DNA from: Owenweeksia sp964619125 | GTDB lineage: Bacteria > Bacteroidota > Bacteroidia > Flavobacteriales > Schleiferiaceae | Assembly: GCA_964619125.1 (NCBI GenBank) | Contig: CAZUCA010000014.1 | Location: 1-61,705 of the forward strand | Direction of reading: 5' to 3' | DNA: 61,705 nt | In this document: positions 9,188 through 19,300 of the stretch, one piece after another | Numbering within the stretch: position 1 is the first letter of the stretch | Layout of the letters: each line of letters starts with the position of its first letter | Program-made: the position numbers and the translations under genes | The notes under the pieces: generated by a model | Seen by the model: the letters and a program-made list of their open reading frames with translations, nothing else | What the model was told of the DNA's origin: nothing | The model's database searches: none

Positions 9188-9541
9188 TTATACTAAACTG
9201 CGGGCATAGAGCACGGTAAAAAAGGTGCTTCCCAAAATGCACAGCAGTAAAATGGCTACAAAAATACCGGTGTAGCGGCTATTGCTCAAACTTTTCCTGA
9301 AAAAGGCGTAGAGCAAAATATTGGCAGTAAGCAAAACCAGGCTACTCACTATTAAAGCCCAGCCACCATAGCGGTTTACCTCATACCAGAGTGTCGGATC
9401 GTTTGCGGTTTCCTCAAGCCGTATCCCATACATACTGTTGGGCTCCACTTCTTCCCGCACCAGCGGCAGAGACACTATAATATAGAGCACACCGCAAATC
9501 AGGGCTGTAACCAGCAGGAAAAACTTGAGACTAATTTTCAT
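9188..9541 (-). CDS. Small SdpI/YhfL-like membrane protein
   Basis: A 117-residue protein with three to four hydrophobic segments (about residues 6-26, 58-80 and 88-112). The loop between the first two contains SMYGIRLEETANDPTLWYEV and then NRYGG, which follows the pattern of the SdpI/YhfL family (N-x-x-YGIR ... W ... N-x-x-G). SdpI proteins confer immunity to the SdpC toxin in Bacillus, but most family members have no known job, and the resemblance here is by motif only. It precedes fumC with a 29-base gap and is divergent from the small gene at 9611. Confidence 0.7.
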   Translation of the reverse strand: MKISLKFFLLVTALICGVLYIIVSLPLVREEVEPNSMYGIRLEETANDPTLWYEVNRYGGWALIVSSLVLLTANILLYAFFRKSLSNSRYTGIFVAILLLCILGSTFFTVLYARSLV

Positions 9542-9610
9542 GAATATGGGTATTGAAGACTTTCAGAAAAACATTTTTGCCTTACCTTAGCGGCCTCAAA
9601 TTAAAGAAGA

Positions 9611-9799
9611 ATGTTTACCAAGACTTTAGGATTTTTCATTTTCCTGTTCATCTTTTTAATGGGTTTTAGCATGCTGCTGTTTTTAGGGCTGTTTGTGGGT
9701 TACTGGCTCACGCTTATCGGCCTGGAAGCCATCAACCCTAAGCTGGCGCATAAAATGATTGGCTACAAAGAAGAAAAAGGTTTGGAGTCTATCCGCTAG
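9611..9799 (+). CDS. Small membrane protein, unknown
   Basis: A 62-residue protein with two closely spaced hydrophobic stretches in residues 7-41 (FIFLFIFLMGFSMLLFLGLF and then VGYWLTLIGL) and a charged tail ending in KEEKGLESIR. It starts ATG after AAAGAAGA and is followed 25 bases later by a strong terminator, so it is probably a genuine monocistronic gene. I do not recognise a family. Confidence 0.62.
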   Translation: MFTKTLGFFIFLFIFLMGFSMLLFLGLFVGYWLTLIGLEAINPKLAHKMIGYKEEKGLESIR

Positions 9800-9816
9800 G
9801 CTTTACCTTCACGAAA

Positions 9817-9849
9817 TATAAAAACCCGCTAGCTACTAGCGGGTTTTTT
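9817..9849 (+). terminator. Bidirectional intrinsic terminator
   Basis: A 7-bp perfect stem (9825-9831 with 9837-9843, sequence CCCGCTA/TAGCGGG) is followed by TTTTTT and preceded by an A-rich run. It can end both the small plus-strand gene and the convergent outer-membrane protein gene. Confidence 0.85.
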
Positions 9850-9865
9850 CGTTTTTAGCAGCCTC

Positions 9866-10522
9866 TTAAAACAGGTAGCCGGTGCTGATGCTGAAATAAT
9901 GCAGGCGTGCATCGCTGGGATCCACGTGGTATTCGAAATTCATGAGATCTGAGAGCCCATTGGAATAGCGAAAATCCAAAAACACCCACTTCCCTTCTTT
10001 GTCCTTAATGCGCAGTCCCAATCCATAAACCATGGAAAAAGTAAGGGGGTCATAGGACTCAAAATCGCCAAAATCCACATCCTCGTAGAATGAACTTTCA
10101 TAGTCGCGATCTTCACGCGCGAAAAAATTGAAGTTTATGGAGGGCCCTGTCTGAACCCGGAAACGCAGCTTCTCACTGCCTACATTCAGGGCCGGGTACA
10201 GAGGAATCTTCAGGCTCAGCATGCGCACCTTACCGTCATAAGGGGCCCGGCTAAAAAAGCCCAGGGTATTGTCGGTTTCCTGCACGCCCGAAAATTTCCC
10301 ACCCTGCCAGGCCAAAAGGGCCTCGGCATTTAAATCGAGCCAGGGCAGGTACTGCAAGCTTCCTATCGCACCGGCACTGAGGTATATCAGTGGTTCACTG
10401 TTTTCAACATTACTCAGACCTGACTGCCCGATTTCGAAGCGGGCCCCGGAGTAAAACTCCTGTGCCTTTAATTGAACGCCAATTAATAATACCACACTAA
10501 AAAGCAGAGTTCTGACTTGCAT
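9866..10522 (-). CDS. Outer-membrane beta-barrel protein (PorT-like/OMP_b-brl)
   Basis: A 218-residue secreted protein. A signal peptide (MQVRTLLFSVVLLIGVQLKA, then Q) is followed by alternating hydrophobic and polar strands with aromatic girdle residues, for example LSAGAIGSLQYLPW, YGLGLRIKDKEGKW and FLDFRYSNGLSDLMN. It ends with YFSISTGYLF, a typical terminal barrel strand with a C-terminal Phe recognised by the BAM machinery. Size and pattern match the eight-strand outer-membrane proteins common in Bacteroidota. The specific function cannot be told. It is transcribed alone, divergent from the cyclase gene. Confidence 0.8.
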   Translation of the reverse strand: MQVRTLLFSVVLLIGVQLKAQEFYSGARFEIGQSGLSNVENSEPLIYLSAGAIGSLQYLPWLDLNAEALLAWQGGKFSGVQETDNTLGFFSRAPYDGKVRMLSLKIPLYPALNVGSEKLRFRVQTGPSINFNFFAREDRDYESSFYEDVDFGDFESYDPLTFSMVYGLGLRIKDKEGKWVFLDFRYSNGLSDLMNFEYHVDPSDARLHYFSISTGYLF

Positions 10523-10613
10523 GACTTATCTTACATTAGAAATTTTACTTTAAAACCAAAAAGGAGCTCCACTGTTGCACCAAAGTATCCACCACAGGTG
10601 AAGTCATTTTTTC

Positions 10614-11729
10614 ATGGAGGCAAATTTAAATGAAGGCTTTAAAAATTCGCTGAAGCGAATCCGCATCTTTTTACCCCTTATCATTACCAGCGGGGCCATT
10701 TGGTCATTGGCGATGTTTATCTTTTTCATTTCCCGCTACTGGGTCGATGCCGGTATCGACACCATCCGCATCCGCAATGACTTTCCCCTCGAAACCAACC
10801 CTCTGCTGCGCATAATGCTGGAGGCTTTTTTCTTTGGGGTGATCAGTGAATTGGTAGAACTACTGGTCTTTAAACAACGTTTTAACTCCCTTACCTCCCC
10901 CGTCAGCGCCCTGATCAAAACCGGGGCCCAGTTCCTGCTTTTCCTCACCTATATCAGTGCCAGCCTGGCTGCCAGGCACTACATCAATTTTGAAACCTTT
11001 CACAATTCCCTTGATCCCATGCTGGCGATCTTCAAGGAAGGGTACGCCTTACAGCTGATTTTATTTTTCTCACTGATAACCCTTAGTATGGGCATCGTAA
11101 GGCAACTCTATCACCTGATCGGACCCTTAAACCTGCGGAACTTTATCCTGGGCTGGTACAGTGTACCCCGTGAAGAAGAACGTATTTTCTTGTTTCTGGA
11201 CCTTAACTCCGCCACTACTCTGGCCGAAACTCTCGGCGATAAAAAATACAGCCGCCTCCTGCAGGATTGTTTTACCGATCTATCGGATCTCTCCTATTTT
11301 TTGCGGGCACAGAGTTACCAGTATGTGGGCGATGAAGCGGTATTTACCTGGTTAAAAACGGAGGGCTTCCGCAATGAGCGCTGCCTGCGCCTTTTCTTCC
11401 GCTTTAAGATTCGCCTGTTACGCCGGGAAAAATACTATATGAGTAAGTACGGTATAATGCCCACCTTTAAAGCAGCTATGCATTGTGGCCGCACTATTGG
11501 CGCCGAGGTGGGGCAGGTAAAAAAGGAAATAGCTTTTCACGGAGATGCCATTAATACCACTTCCCGCATTCTCGATAAATGCCATGAACTGGAAGAGGAG
11601 TTTTTGATCAGCGAAGACTTGCTGGAAGGAGTACGAAACAGTAAGCGTTTTAAGTTTGAAGACAAAGGTGACGCCCACCTAAAAGGTAAATTTCAAAGTC
11701 TGAAGCTCTATGGAGTGCGCCGTCCTTAA
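10614..11729 (+). CDS. Membrane-anchored class III adenylate/guanylate cyclase
   Basis: A 371-residue protein with about four transmembrane helices (residues near 18-40, 69-86, 104-122 and 146-164) followed by a class III nucleotide cyclase domain from about residue 189. The two metal aspartates are visible in FLFLDLNSATTLAE (D196) and YQYVGDEAVFTW (D240). The transition-state residues are in FHGDAINTTSRILDKC (N314, R318), with D311 at the purine-selecting position and K285 in TFKAAMHCG. The catalytic set therefore looks complete and suggests adenylate cyclase activity, probably as a homodimer. Its stop is directly adjacent to the stop of the convergent lipoprotein gene, without any terminator. 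Confidence 0.87.
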   Translation: MEANLNEGFKNSLKRIRIFLPLIITSGAIWSLAMFIFFISRYWVDAGIDTIRIRNDFPLETNPLLRIMLEAFFFGVISELVELLVFKQRFNSLTSPVSALIKTGAQFLLFLTYISASLAARHYINFETFHNSLDPMLAIFKEGYALQLILFFSLITLSMGIVRQLYHLIGPLNLRNFILGWYSVPREEERIFLFLDLNSATTLAETLGDKKYSRLLQDCFTDLSDLSYFLRAQSYQYVGDEAVFTWLKTEGFRNERCLRLFFRFKIRLLRREKYYMSKYGIMPTFKAAMHCGRTIGAEVGQVKKEIAFHGDAINTTSRILDKCHELEEEFLISEDLLEGVRNSKRFKFEDKGDAHLKGKFQSLKLYGVRRP

Positions 11730-12668
11730 TTACTTATTCATCATGCGGTAGCGCAGCACAAAGCCGCTATTGCCTTCCCCCTCGCTGCTGATGTACATGG
11801 TACCATCCTTGGCGAAGCAAATGCCTTCGGGTTGATTGAGTACTTCATGCAAAATGGGGTAAGTAGCTACAATTTCACCATCTGGTTCCACCACTACCAG
11901 CAACTTACCGGTGGAGGCTACGATGTAGTAACGTTTCTCTATCGGGTGCATGGCGATGGCCGACGGATGAAACTTAATACGGTCGGCCTCATATTCCACC
12001 CCTTTGTGCTTCTTAAAGAAATCGATCAGATCCTGGTCAGAAATGGCAAAGAGTTCATCCTCTTTCAATTCATTTTTATCGAGATCATAGCCGTATATAG
12101 CTCGGCCCTCGGCTTTATTTTCTTCAATATCGCCTTCTTCCTTACAGGCGATCAGCAACATATTTTTATCGGCGTCATAGCCGAGGCCTTCGGCGTCGTT
12201 CTCCTGAATCAAAGGAGTTTCTGACTTTTCGGCCTCAACTTCTTCTCCGGTGGAGTAAGGCATGCGGTAAATGTCGCCATCGCTTTCCAGCACAAACATT
12301 TCCTCCCCTACCAGCTCTACTCCTTCATAATCGGCATTATCCGAAAAACGGGTTCGGGCAGTAACTTTTTCGCTCTCAAGATCATATTGAAACACCACGC
12401 CACGCTCATCTTCAACCATAATAAGGGTAGACGGCTCGCGCAAGCTCAGGGCCGACACCTCGGTAAGTTCATAAGGCATATTAAACTTCTGGTTAGGAGC
12501 GTGAATCTGATAGTAGATTTCACTATTTTCGGTTACCAGAAACAGGCTGTCTACTTTATGGCCTTGGGTAGATTGAAATGAACATCCTCCGGCGCCAGCC
12601 ATTGATAGGATGATACCGCCTGATACGGTAAAGGGAAGGGTCATCTTAACAAGTGCTCTCATAATCAA
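11730..12668 (-). CDS. SdiA-regulated-like lipoprotein (YjiK-type beta-propeller)
   Basis: A 312-residue protein with a signal sequence and a lipobox-like AGAGGC at about residues 24-29. The body contains propeller repeats typical of the SdiA-regulated family: STLIMVEDERGVVFQYDLES, NADYEGVELVGEEMFVLESD, GDIYRM, DAEGLGYDADKNMLLIACKE, HPSAIAMHPIEKRYYIVAS and LNQPEGICFAKDGTMYISSE. Family members are secreted proteins of unknown function, possibly binding calcium or phytase-like ligands. It is convergent with the cyclase gene and abuts it at the stop codon, and divergent from the HD-domain gene with only 21 bases between starts. Start Met 3 (12662) is an alternative. Confidence 0.82.
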   Translation of the reverse strand: MIMRALVKMTLPFTVSGGIILSMAGAGGCSFQSTQGHKVDSLFLVTENSEIYYQIHAPNQKFNMPYELTEVSALSLREPSTLIMVEDERGVVFQYDLESEKVTARTRFSDNADYEGVELVGEEMFVLESDGDIYRMPYSTGEEVEAEKSETPLIQENDAEGLGYDADKNMLLIACKEEGDIEENKAEGRAIYGYDLDKNELKEDELFAISDQDLIDFFKKHKGVEYEADRIKFHPSAIAMHPIEKRYYIVASTGKLLVVVEPDGEIVATYPILHEVLNQPEGICFAKDGTMYISSEGEGNSGFVLRYRMMNK

Positions 12669-12689
12669 TGTGGTGAAAAAAGTATTCTA

Positions 12690-13289
12690 GTGACATCTAT
12701 ACTACAAGCGGCCAAAGAATTTGTTACAAAGATTTTCGAAAAAGAAGAGATCAATCAGCGCTTAAACTATCATAATATCCGACATATACAGGCCGTGGTG
12801 GGTGCCGCCGAGGAGATTGCCTCCCACTGCAACCTCAGCAAAGAAGATGAGGAAGTGATTCAACTGGCCGCCTGGTTTCACGATATCGGCTATGTGAGGG
12901 GTTTTGAAGACCATGAAGAAAAAGGCCGTGAAATGGCCCGTGACTTTCTGTATGACCATCATTACCCGGCTGACAATATCACGAAAGTGGAAAATTGCAT
13001 TATGGCCACCCGCTTACCGCAAACCCCCCACGGAATACTGGAAGAAATAATCTGTGATTCGGATATGATCCACCTCGCCTCCAGTCATTATCTCGAAAGA
13101 GCTGAAGCCCTGCGGCAGGAACTGGAGAAGCGTCATGATATAAGCATAGACCAGGAGGAATGGATGAGAAATAATGCCCGTTTCCTCAGAGGGCACAGCT
13201 ATTTTACCGATTATGCGCGCAAGCATTTCGGGCCGGCCAAGGAAGATAATCACCGCAAAATACTGAAGCTGCTCGACGAAGCCGGCTAA
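12690..13289 (+). CDS. HD-domain phosphohydrolase
   Basis: A 199-residue protein with a GTG start at 12690. The HD superfamily metal ligands are visible: H in NYHNIRHIQAV (about residue 27), the HD pair in AAWFHDIGYVRGFEDHEEKG (about 70-71), and D in ICDSDMIHLAS. These enzymes hydrolyse phosphomonoesters or nucleotides; the substrate is unknown. It is convergent with ppk1, and the two genes share the bases CTAA (13286-13289) as overlapping stop codons. A link to polyphosphate or (p)ppGpp metabolism is possible from context but not shown. Confidence 0.86.
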   Translation: MTSILQAAKEFVTKIFEKEEINQRLNYHNIRHIQAVVGAAEEIASHCNLSKEDEEVIQLAAWFHDIGYVRGFEDHEEKGREMARDFLYDHHYPADNITKVENCIMATRLPQTPHGILEEIICDSDMIHLASSHYLERAEALRQELEKRHDISIDQEEWMRNNARFLRGHSYFTDYARKHFGPAKEDNHRKILKLLDEAG

Positions 13290-15337
13290 GCATTACTGGC
13301 GGCCAGTAGGGCCTGCTGGCTGTATTCTTTCAGGTAATGGTAAAAATCGTCCTGGCATGAATGTGAGTTTTGGGGAGTAGCATAGCGCAGGTTTTCGAGG
13401 TTAGGACCCAAATGGACCGCCTGTGAGGTATCATTGAGCTGAAACTCCAGCATCATCATCAACTGATCGCGCACCGCCGGATCGTATACCGGAAAGCTCA
13501 CCTCCACCCGGTTATAGAGATTGCGCTTCATCCAATCTGATGAACCAAGATATAATTCCTCTTCACCCCCATTGTAAAAGTAGTAGAGGCGGGCATGTTC
13601 GAGGTAGCGCCCTACCACCCGTTTTACCCTGAGACCTTCAGTGCCCGGTACCAGGCAGCAAATGCTTCTTACCAACAGGTCTATTTGCACTCCGGCCGCG
13701 GCCGCTTCATACAGTTTTTCGATCATCCCCTTGTCTTCCAGGTTATTGATCTTTATTATCATCTTGGCTTTCCGCCCGGCCCTGGCTGCCTCAATTTCAC
13801 GCTCTACCATTTCCTGAAAGCGTTCGGGCGCCCCAAACTGTGAGACCAGTAACTCCTTGAAGGGGGGCGGCTCTTTTTTATTGAGTAAAAAGCGGAATAC
13901 ACTGTTGAGCTCCTCATTCATCGCCTGGTGGCAACTGAGCAGGCCATGATCGCAATACACTTTAGCCGTTTCCTCATTGAGGTTACCGGTACCAAAAAAG
14001 CCGTAGTAACGGGTTTTACCATCTACCTTCTTACGTATCTGAGCCACCTTGGCATGTACCTTAAGACCGGGCATGCTGTAAATAATCTTCACTCCTGCTT
14101 CTTTCATACGTCGTGCCCACTGCAGGTTGTTCTCCTCATCAAAACGAGCCTTTACTTCCATAAACACATTTACCTGCTTACCATTGCGGGCCGCAGATAT
14201 CAGCGCTTCCCCGATTTGTGAATCGCGGGCCATGCGGTAAAATGTGGCATTAATGCCGGTTACCTGCGGGTCGGTAACGGCCTCGTTGAAAAACTGAAGC
14301 ACATACTCAAAACTCTCATAGGGAAAGTGCAGAATATGATCCCGCTTTTCCATCTCCCGCAAAATATTAGGACGCTGGGAAAAAAGAGGGTGTTTTATGG
14401 GGGGATGATCCGGATACTCAAGCTCGGGGCGGGCCGGTTTTATTTCAAAGAAATCATGCAGGTTGTGATAGGAGCCTCCCGGGGCCAGGTCTTCTTCCTG
14501 CAGGTCAAAGAAATCTTTCAGTTTATTGAGCAGCTCGTGGCTGATGGTGCGGTCATATAAAAAGCGGGTAGAATCACCCAGGTTACGTAAGCTAATGTGC
14601 TTTTCAATTTTCTTTACCAGGTCGCCACTAAACTCATCATCAATGTAAAGATCAGCGTCCTTATTAAGTTTAATGCTCTTGTGCTCCAGTACCTCATAGC
14701 CTTGAAAGATATAGGCCAGGTGGTCCGCCACTATATTGTCTAGAAAAATATCATAGGTCACTTTTCCCTCGCGGTAACAATAAAAGCGTGGCAGTTTATT
14801 GCTGGGTACGTTTACGAAAGCAAGGTACTGCTTGTCATTGCGCTGCAGGCGCAGGCCAAAATAAAGCTCCCCGTTGTTGAGGAAGTACTCCGATTTTTCG
14901 TCCTCAATTACCTGGGGCCGCAAGTAGGCCTGAACCGTGGTTCTGAAATAATGCGAAACTTCGCTCACAGCTCCTGCCGGGATACAGGGCTGATCGGTAC
15001 AAATAACCACCCCCTTGTCTGCCAGCTGCTCCAGTAGGGCATTCAGCACTTTACCGTATTCGGCCAGCTGCAAATGGGTAGTCTGCAAAATGGTCTTGAG
15101 CAGTTTTTTAGAACTACCGCCAATTTTTTTCTTCACCTTTTTACTGTCTACCTTATTGAGTTCCCGGTGGTAAGCCACCCTCACCCTGAAAAATTCATCG
15201 AGGTTAGAGGAGTAGATGGCCAGAAAGCGCAAGCGTTCCAGCAGAGGCACCGTTTCATCGGCCGCCTCCATCAGAATACGGTAGTTAAAACTCAACCAAC
15301 TTAAATCGCGGTCAAAAAAAGGTGTTTTCTTCGTCAT
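13286..15337 (-). CDS. ppk1: Polyphosphate kinase 1
   Basis: Polymerises the gamma-phosphate of ATP into inorganic polyphosphate and runs in reverse; usually membrane-associated. The 683-residue protein has the N-terminal domain start FFDRDLSWLSFNYRIL and SNLDEFFRVRV. The catalytic autophosphorylated His lies in PGLKVHAKVA (H428), with the second conserved His in YLEHARLYYF (H581). GFFGTGNLNEETA and LGSSDWMKRNL complete the phospholipase-D-like fold. It is the last gene of an operon (20107 to 13286, minus strand) with a phosphoesterase-Omp85 fusion and an outer-membrane protein, gaps of 30 and 3 bases. Phosphate limitation is the likely signal, but no recognisable Pho box was seen. Confidence 0.97.
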   Translation of the reverse strand: MTKKTPFFDRDLSWLSFNYRILMEAADETVPLLERLRFLAIYSSNLDEFFRVRVAYHRELNKVDSKKVKKKIGGSSKKLLKTILQTTHLQLAEYGKVLNALLEQLADKGVVICTDQPCIPAGAVSEVSHYFRTTVQAYLRPQVIEDEKSEYFLNNGELYFGLRLQRNDKQYLAFVNVPSNKLPRFYCYREGKVTYDIFLDNIVADHLAYIFQGYEVLEHKSIKLNKDADLYIDDEFSGDLVKKIEKHISLRNLGDSTRFLYDRTISHELLNKLKDFFDLQEEDLAPGGSYHNLHDFFEIKPARPELEYPDHPPIKHPLFSQRPNILREMEKRDHILHFPYESFEYVLQFFNEAVTDPQVTGINATFYRMARDSQIGEALISAARNGKQVNVFMEVKARFDEENNLQWARRMKEAGVKIIYSMPGLKVHAKVAQIRKKVDGKTRYYGFFGTGNLNEETAKVYCDHGLLSCHQAMNEELNSVFRFLLNKKEPPPFKELLVSQFGAPERFQEMVEREIEAARAGRKAKMIIKINNLEDKGMIEKLYEAAAAGVQIDLLVRSICCLVPGTEGLRVKRVVGRYLEHARLYYFYNGGEEELYLGSSDWMKRNLYNRVEVSFPVYDPAVRDQLMMMLEFQLNDTSQAVHLGPNLENLRYATPQNSHSCQDDFYHYLKEYSQQALLAASNA

Positions 15338-15367
15338 GTAGTTGTCGTGAGCAGATATTTAGATTGA

Positions 15368-16387
15368 TTAACGTCTTAACCAGTCATCGGGAGGAGTAAG
15401 AAAAAGCCCTACTTGCAATACTAATCCACTGGAGGTGATATCCACCTCATCTTCGGGAAAGTTGGGGCGGTTCCTGACCTCGGTACGGGGGTCTAAATTG
15501 TACTGCAACCCTCCTTCCACCACTGACCAGATAATAGGGGTCCAACGGTGATGCCACTTACCCGTAAAGTTAATTTTTGGCCACTTAAAGTCATAGATAT
15601 AACGGCCTTCCGGACGATAAACGTTCATAGAGTAGTCCATTGAGCTATACTCATAACCCAGCAGAAAAATGTTGTCAGCGTTGAGATTGTAACGCATGTT
15701 GAATTCAGTAATGAGAATGGCCTCAAAGCCCCACTTGGCGTTGAAGGTTTTATTCCACACCGCAAAGGGCAGGAGGCTGGTATTACGAAAGCCATTTTTA
15801 TAATAAAGCCCTACCGCCCAGCTGTTGTTGGCATCAATTTGTTTCTTATAAGCGACAATCCCCCGCCAGATACGGTATTGCGGATTAAAATTTACGAAAT
15901 CGTCATAATCGCCGTTGTAGGAAAGCGACAGCACCCCGCTGAGTGACTGGTCGGGCTTAAAGGTGTAATGGGAGTAAAATGAAAAACGGTTACCCTTAAG
16001 TCGCAGGTTATCGATCACCCCCAGAAATGAGTCATCGTCAAAATTGTTACTGAGGTGAATAAAGGTGTAGTCGAAGCTATGTCCCAGCAACAATTTGAGC
16101 TTCGGCTTTATCAGCAGGGGCAGTTTATACTTAAAGAGAAAGCGTTCCTCGGATTGCACCTCGCCGCTAATGGGGCTGGGAAATGCCGTCTGTAATTCAT
16201 AAGGGCTGCTTACGCTGTACTCGATGGCCACGCCCCGCATCCGGGTTTTCACCAGCTCGCCCTCTTCCAGTTCAAATACATTTTCCTTCATGTCATCGGG
16301 CAACTCAGGAACACGGTTATTCTGCGCTCCTACTCTCATGGTCCACAATAGCAGCAAGAGGGTAAAGCCGTGATAAATTCCTTTCAT
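15368..16387 (-). CDS. Outer-membrane barrel protein (DUF6268-like)
   Basis: A 339-residue protein with a signal peptide (MKGIYHGFTLLLLLWTMRVG, cleavage after AQ). It has about 14 amphipathic strands, for example FLFKYKLPLLIKPKLKLLLG, GLYYKNGFRNTSLLPF and NIFLLGYEYSSMDY, consistent with a barrel of the DUF6268 type. It sits between the phosphoesterase-Omp85 gene (3-base gap) and ppk1 (30-base gap), so all three are almost certainly co-transcribed. A role as channel for a product of the neighbouring phosphoesterase is an inference from position only. The family assignment rests on the general pattern, so a different barrel family is possible. Confidence 0.8.
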   Translation of the reverse strand: MKGIYHGFTLLLLLWTMRVGAQNNRVPELPDDMKENVFELEEGELVKTRMRGVAIEYSVSSPYELQTAFPSPISGEVQSEERFLFKYKLPLLIKPKLKLLLGHSFDYTFIHLSNNFDDDSFLGVIDNLRLKGNRFSFYSHYTFKPDQSLSGVLSLSYNGDYDDFVNFNPQYRIWRGIVAYKKQIDANNSWAVGLYYKNGFRNTSLLPFAVWNKTFNAKWGFEAILITEFNMRYNLNADNIFLLGYEYSSMDYSMNVYRPEGRYIYDFKWPKINFTGKWHHRWTPIIWSVVEGGLQYNLDPRTEVRNRPNFPEDEVDITSSGLVLQVGLFLTPPDDWLRR

Positions 16388-16390
16388 GAT

Positions 16391-19300
16391 TTAAAAGTTA
16401 AAACCAAGTTGGAAAAGCCACTGTCCCTCTTCATTACCGATGTGGTAGCCGAGGGTGGCCGACGCAATGTCAAGTATATTTACAAATACCCCACCGCCAT
16501 AGGTATAGTGATACACATTACTGGCCAGGTCACTATGCCATACACGGCCATGGTCGAAAGCACCAAAGAGACCAGCGTCAAAAGGCAGGAGTTTGTTTTT
16601 CACCTCTCCGAAGTTCATGCGCACATCATTGCTGTTCCAAAACGAGCTGTGTCCCCGGAAGCGTCCCATCCTGAAGCCGCGCAGGCTTTGCATACCGCCC
16701 ACATAGGCACTCTGAAAAAACAGGTAGTCACCAAAAACGTGCTCATAGCCAAGTAAGGTGGCCCATACCAGGAAATCATTTTGGGTTAGCCGCTGGTAGA
16801 AGGTAAGTTTACTTTTGAAACTGGCATTATCCTCAGGCCCGGCTAAAAAATCGCGATATCGCAATTTGAAATCGGCCACCAGCCCCCGCGTGGGGACAGC
16901 ATTGTTATTGCGGGTATCGTAGAGAAAATTCACTGACACCCCGGTGATGTCCATGGGTTCGAAAATATTACTACCCCTGATTTCAGCATCGCTGGCCTCA
17001 GTGATATAACGACCTTCGGTGGGTTCAGCCTTGAGGTGGGTATAAAAAGGCTGAATCTCAAAATAACCACTGTTATATTTAAAGGGGCGCCGCAGGCCTA
17101 CCGCCAGTGCTATTTCACGCTGCCGCACCTGGTAGTATTCGCGTTCCCTGGAGGGATCCTTTTCCGCCTCATTCCCCTCACCAAAGTAGTTGAGGGTAAA
17201 ACGTGGCCCGTGCACCAGCGCCCCCAGCGAGAGTCCCCAGTAGTTGAAGGTGTTATTAAATACTCCGTTGTAACTACCGGTAATACTGCGGTTACCAAAG
17301 GCATAACTCAAATCGAGGCGGTGACGATATGCCTCCGGTCGCTGCTTGTAACCATAGGCATAATGCAACCATGACAAACCGGCTGAGAAACCAAAGTCAG
17401 GGTTGTAAGACATCAAGGGGAGAAAAAGGGAATAATCGCGCTGATAATCCTTGAATTCATAATTGTTATAATCATAGCGTGTACTGATCATCGCCATGGT
17501 TTCCTTGGAGGTGGTGAGGTCTACCCCGCCGGGGTAATCGTACACCTTGGTTTTCCGGCTCCAGCCATTAACATGCGATTCATCCACCACTTCATCATCG
17601 CCATAACCGCCTATTATTCGCACTTTAATACCGTTTTTGGCTGATCCGCTAATTTTAAATTCATCACCTTCCTCCAGGCCGTAAATGCGTACCTCATCAG
17701 TTTCATCAGTATAGAAAATCCGGCGATAGCGCAGGTGGGTTTTAGTACTGTCGTCTTCATCCTCGGTACGCACCCTCACCAAGGTTTCATTGCGGTTAAG
17801 GCGCACCACTTCCACATAATCCTTGTCATTTGTACCAAGCACCTCAACGTTGTCGGCCAGCAACTCATAGTACTCACGCACCATTTCCACCAAATGGTCG
17901 CGGCGATACTTCATTATTTCTATAAGCTCCTCCCCGCTGTACTCAAAGCCTTTTTCAGGCATTTCGCGGATGGCGCGCTCAATGAGTTGATCACTTACGT
18001 GCTCCTGGATGTAGCGGGCCTGCTCTTCCCAAATAGCCCACTCCACCGGTCCGATAAAGCGCCGGTCATAAAACTTGGGATACTCGGCATACCATTTCAT
18101 CCGCGGTATTTCCTTGCCGTACGACTGAAACTGCCGCAGCTGAGGCAGGGTTTTATTCAGTATAGAAACCATAAAACCAGAGAAGTCGGTAAACACCATA
18201 TCGCGGTCACGCGGAATGGGACGATACATTACCCCGTCAATGCTATCCGCTTCAAAAGAGGCCCAGCGCCAATTATCCTGGTGGCGGTCCCAGTCGCCAA
18301 TCATAAAATCAAAAATGCGGCTGCGCATCATCCAGGCAGTATCGATATAATGCTCATGGCCTTTCACTATTTCCTCCATCACGTCATCGGTACCGATAAT
18401 CTCCGGTGAATTTCCGAAACTGGCAATGTGACTGCCATCTTCATCGGGGCGTTCCTCAAAGAGGTAAACGGCGTCCCCAAAATCTTCGTTAAACATCCCC
18501 AGTCCTGGTTGCTTGGGCATATACACCAGCTTGGGGTTGGCATGATAAACTTTGGAGGAGTCCGACAACTCGCTGAGGACAAAGGCACCATAAGGGTGGC
18601 CATAGGTAAATACATCCTCAAGCATGTCCACCACAAAAGTGCCTTTGAACACACCGCCTAAAATGCGGCTGCCATCCTTTTTTACACTGCGGAGCTGGTA
18701 TTCGTGTTCGAGGTCATCTATCAGGTGTAATGAGTTGGTTTGGTTACCACCACCCCTGCGGTTGGGGCGCAGGTTATGCGGGTAATCGTCAAAATAAAAT
18801 ACCTCCATACCAATACTGTCGTAGTACATCTCCCGGTTTAGCTTACCCCAAAGCGCGCGGGTTACATCGGGTGGGTAGGTTTCAGGATCATAAATGGAGG
18901 TAACAAATGAATCCGGCCGCGCTTCGTAAAATGAAAAATCATAAAGCATGGTGGTATCCCTGGGAATGATTTCCTTGGCATAGTCGAGATCGCCGGTAAG
19001 ACCGTTGTAAAACTTGGCGTAGGAACTACCATTAGCATAGAAATCGAGTTGTACAAATCCTCCCTGACCACTGGTGTACTTCGCATATCCCCCGGCGCTG
19101 GCAGGGGAGCGTTTGGCACCGGCACCGCTAACAATGTAGGGGTGGTCTTCATCCTCGATGTATTGCAGGGTATGCTCGTGACCCGAGATGAAAATCACGT
19201 TTTTCATGCCCCGGGTGGCCTCCCAAATATCATCCACGAGCATTTCATAGCCTGCGTTGGTCACATCCTGCGAAATACCCAGGTTACGGCGCAACAGGCC

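Noticed and set aside
17735..18409. 224-residue open frame on the plus strand
   Set aside because: It runs antisense inside the phosphoesterase-Omp85 gene, has no recognisable domain, and is explained by the codon bias of the real gene.
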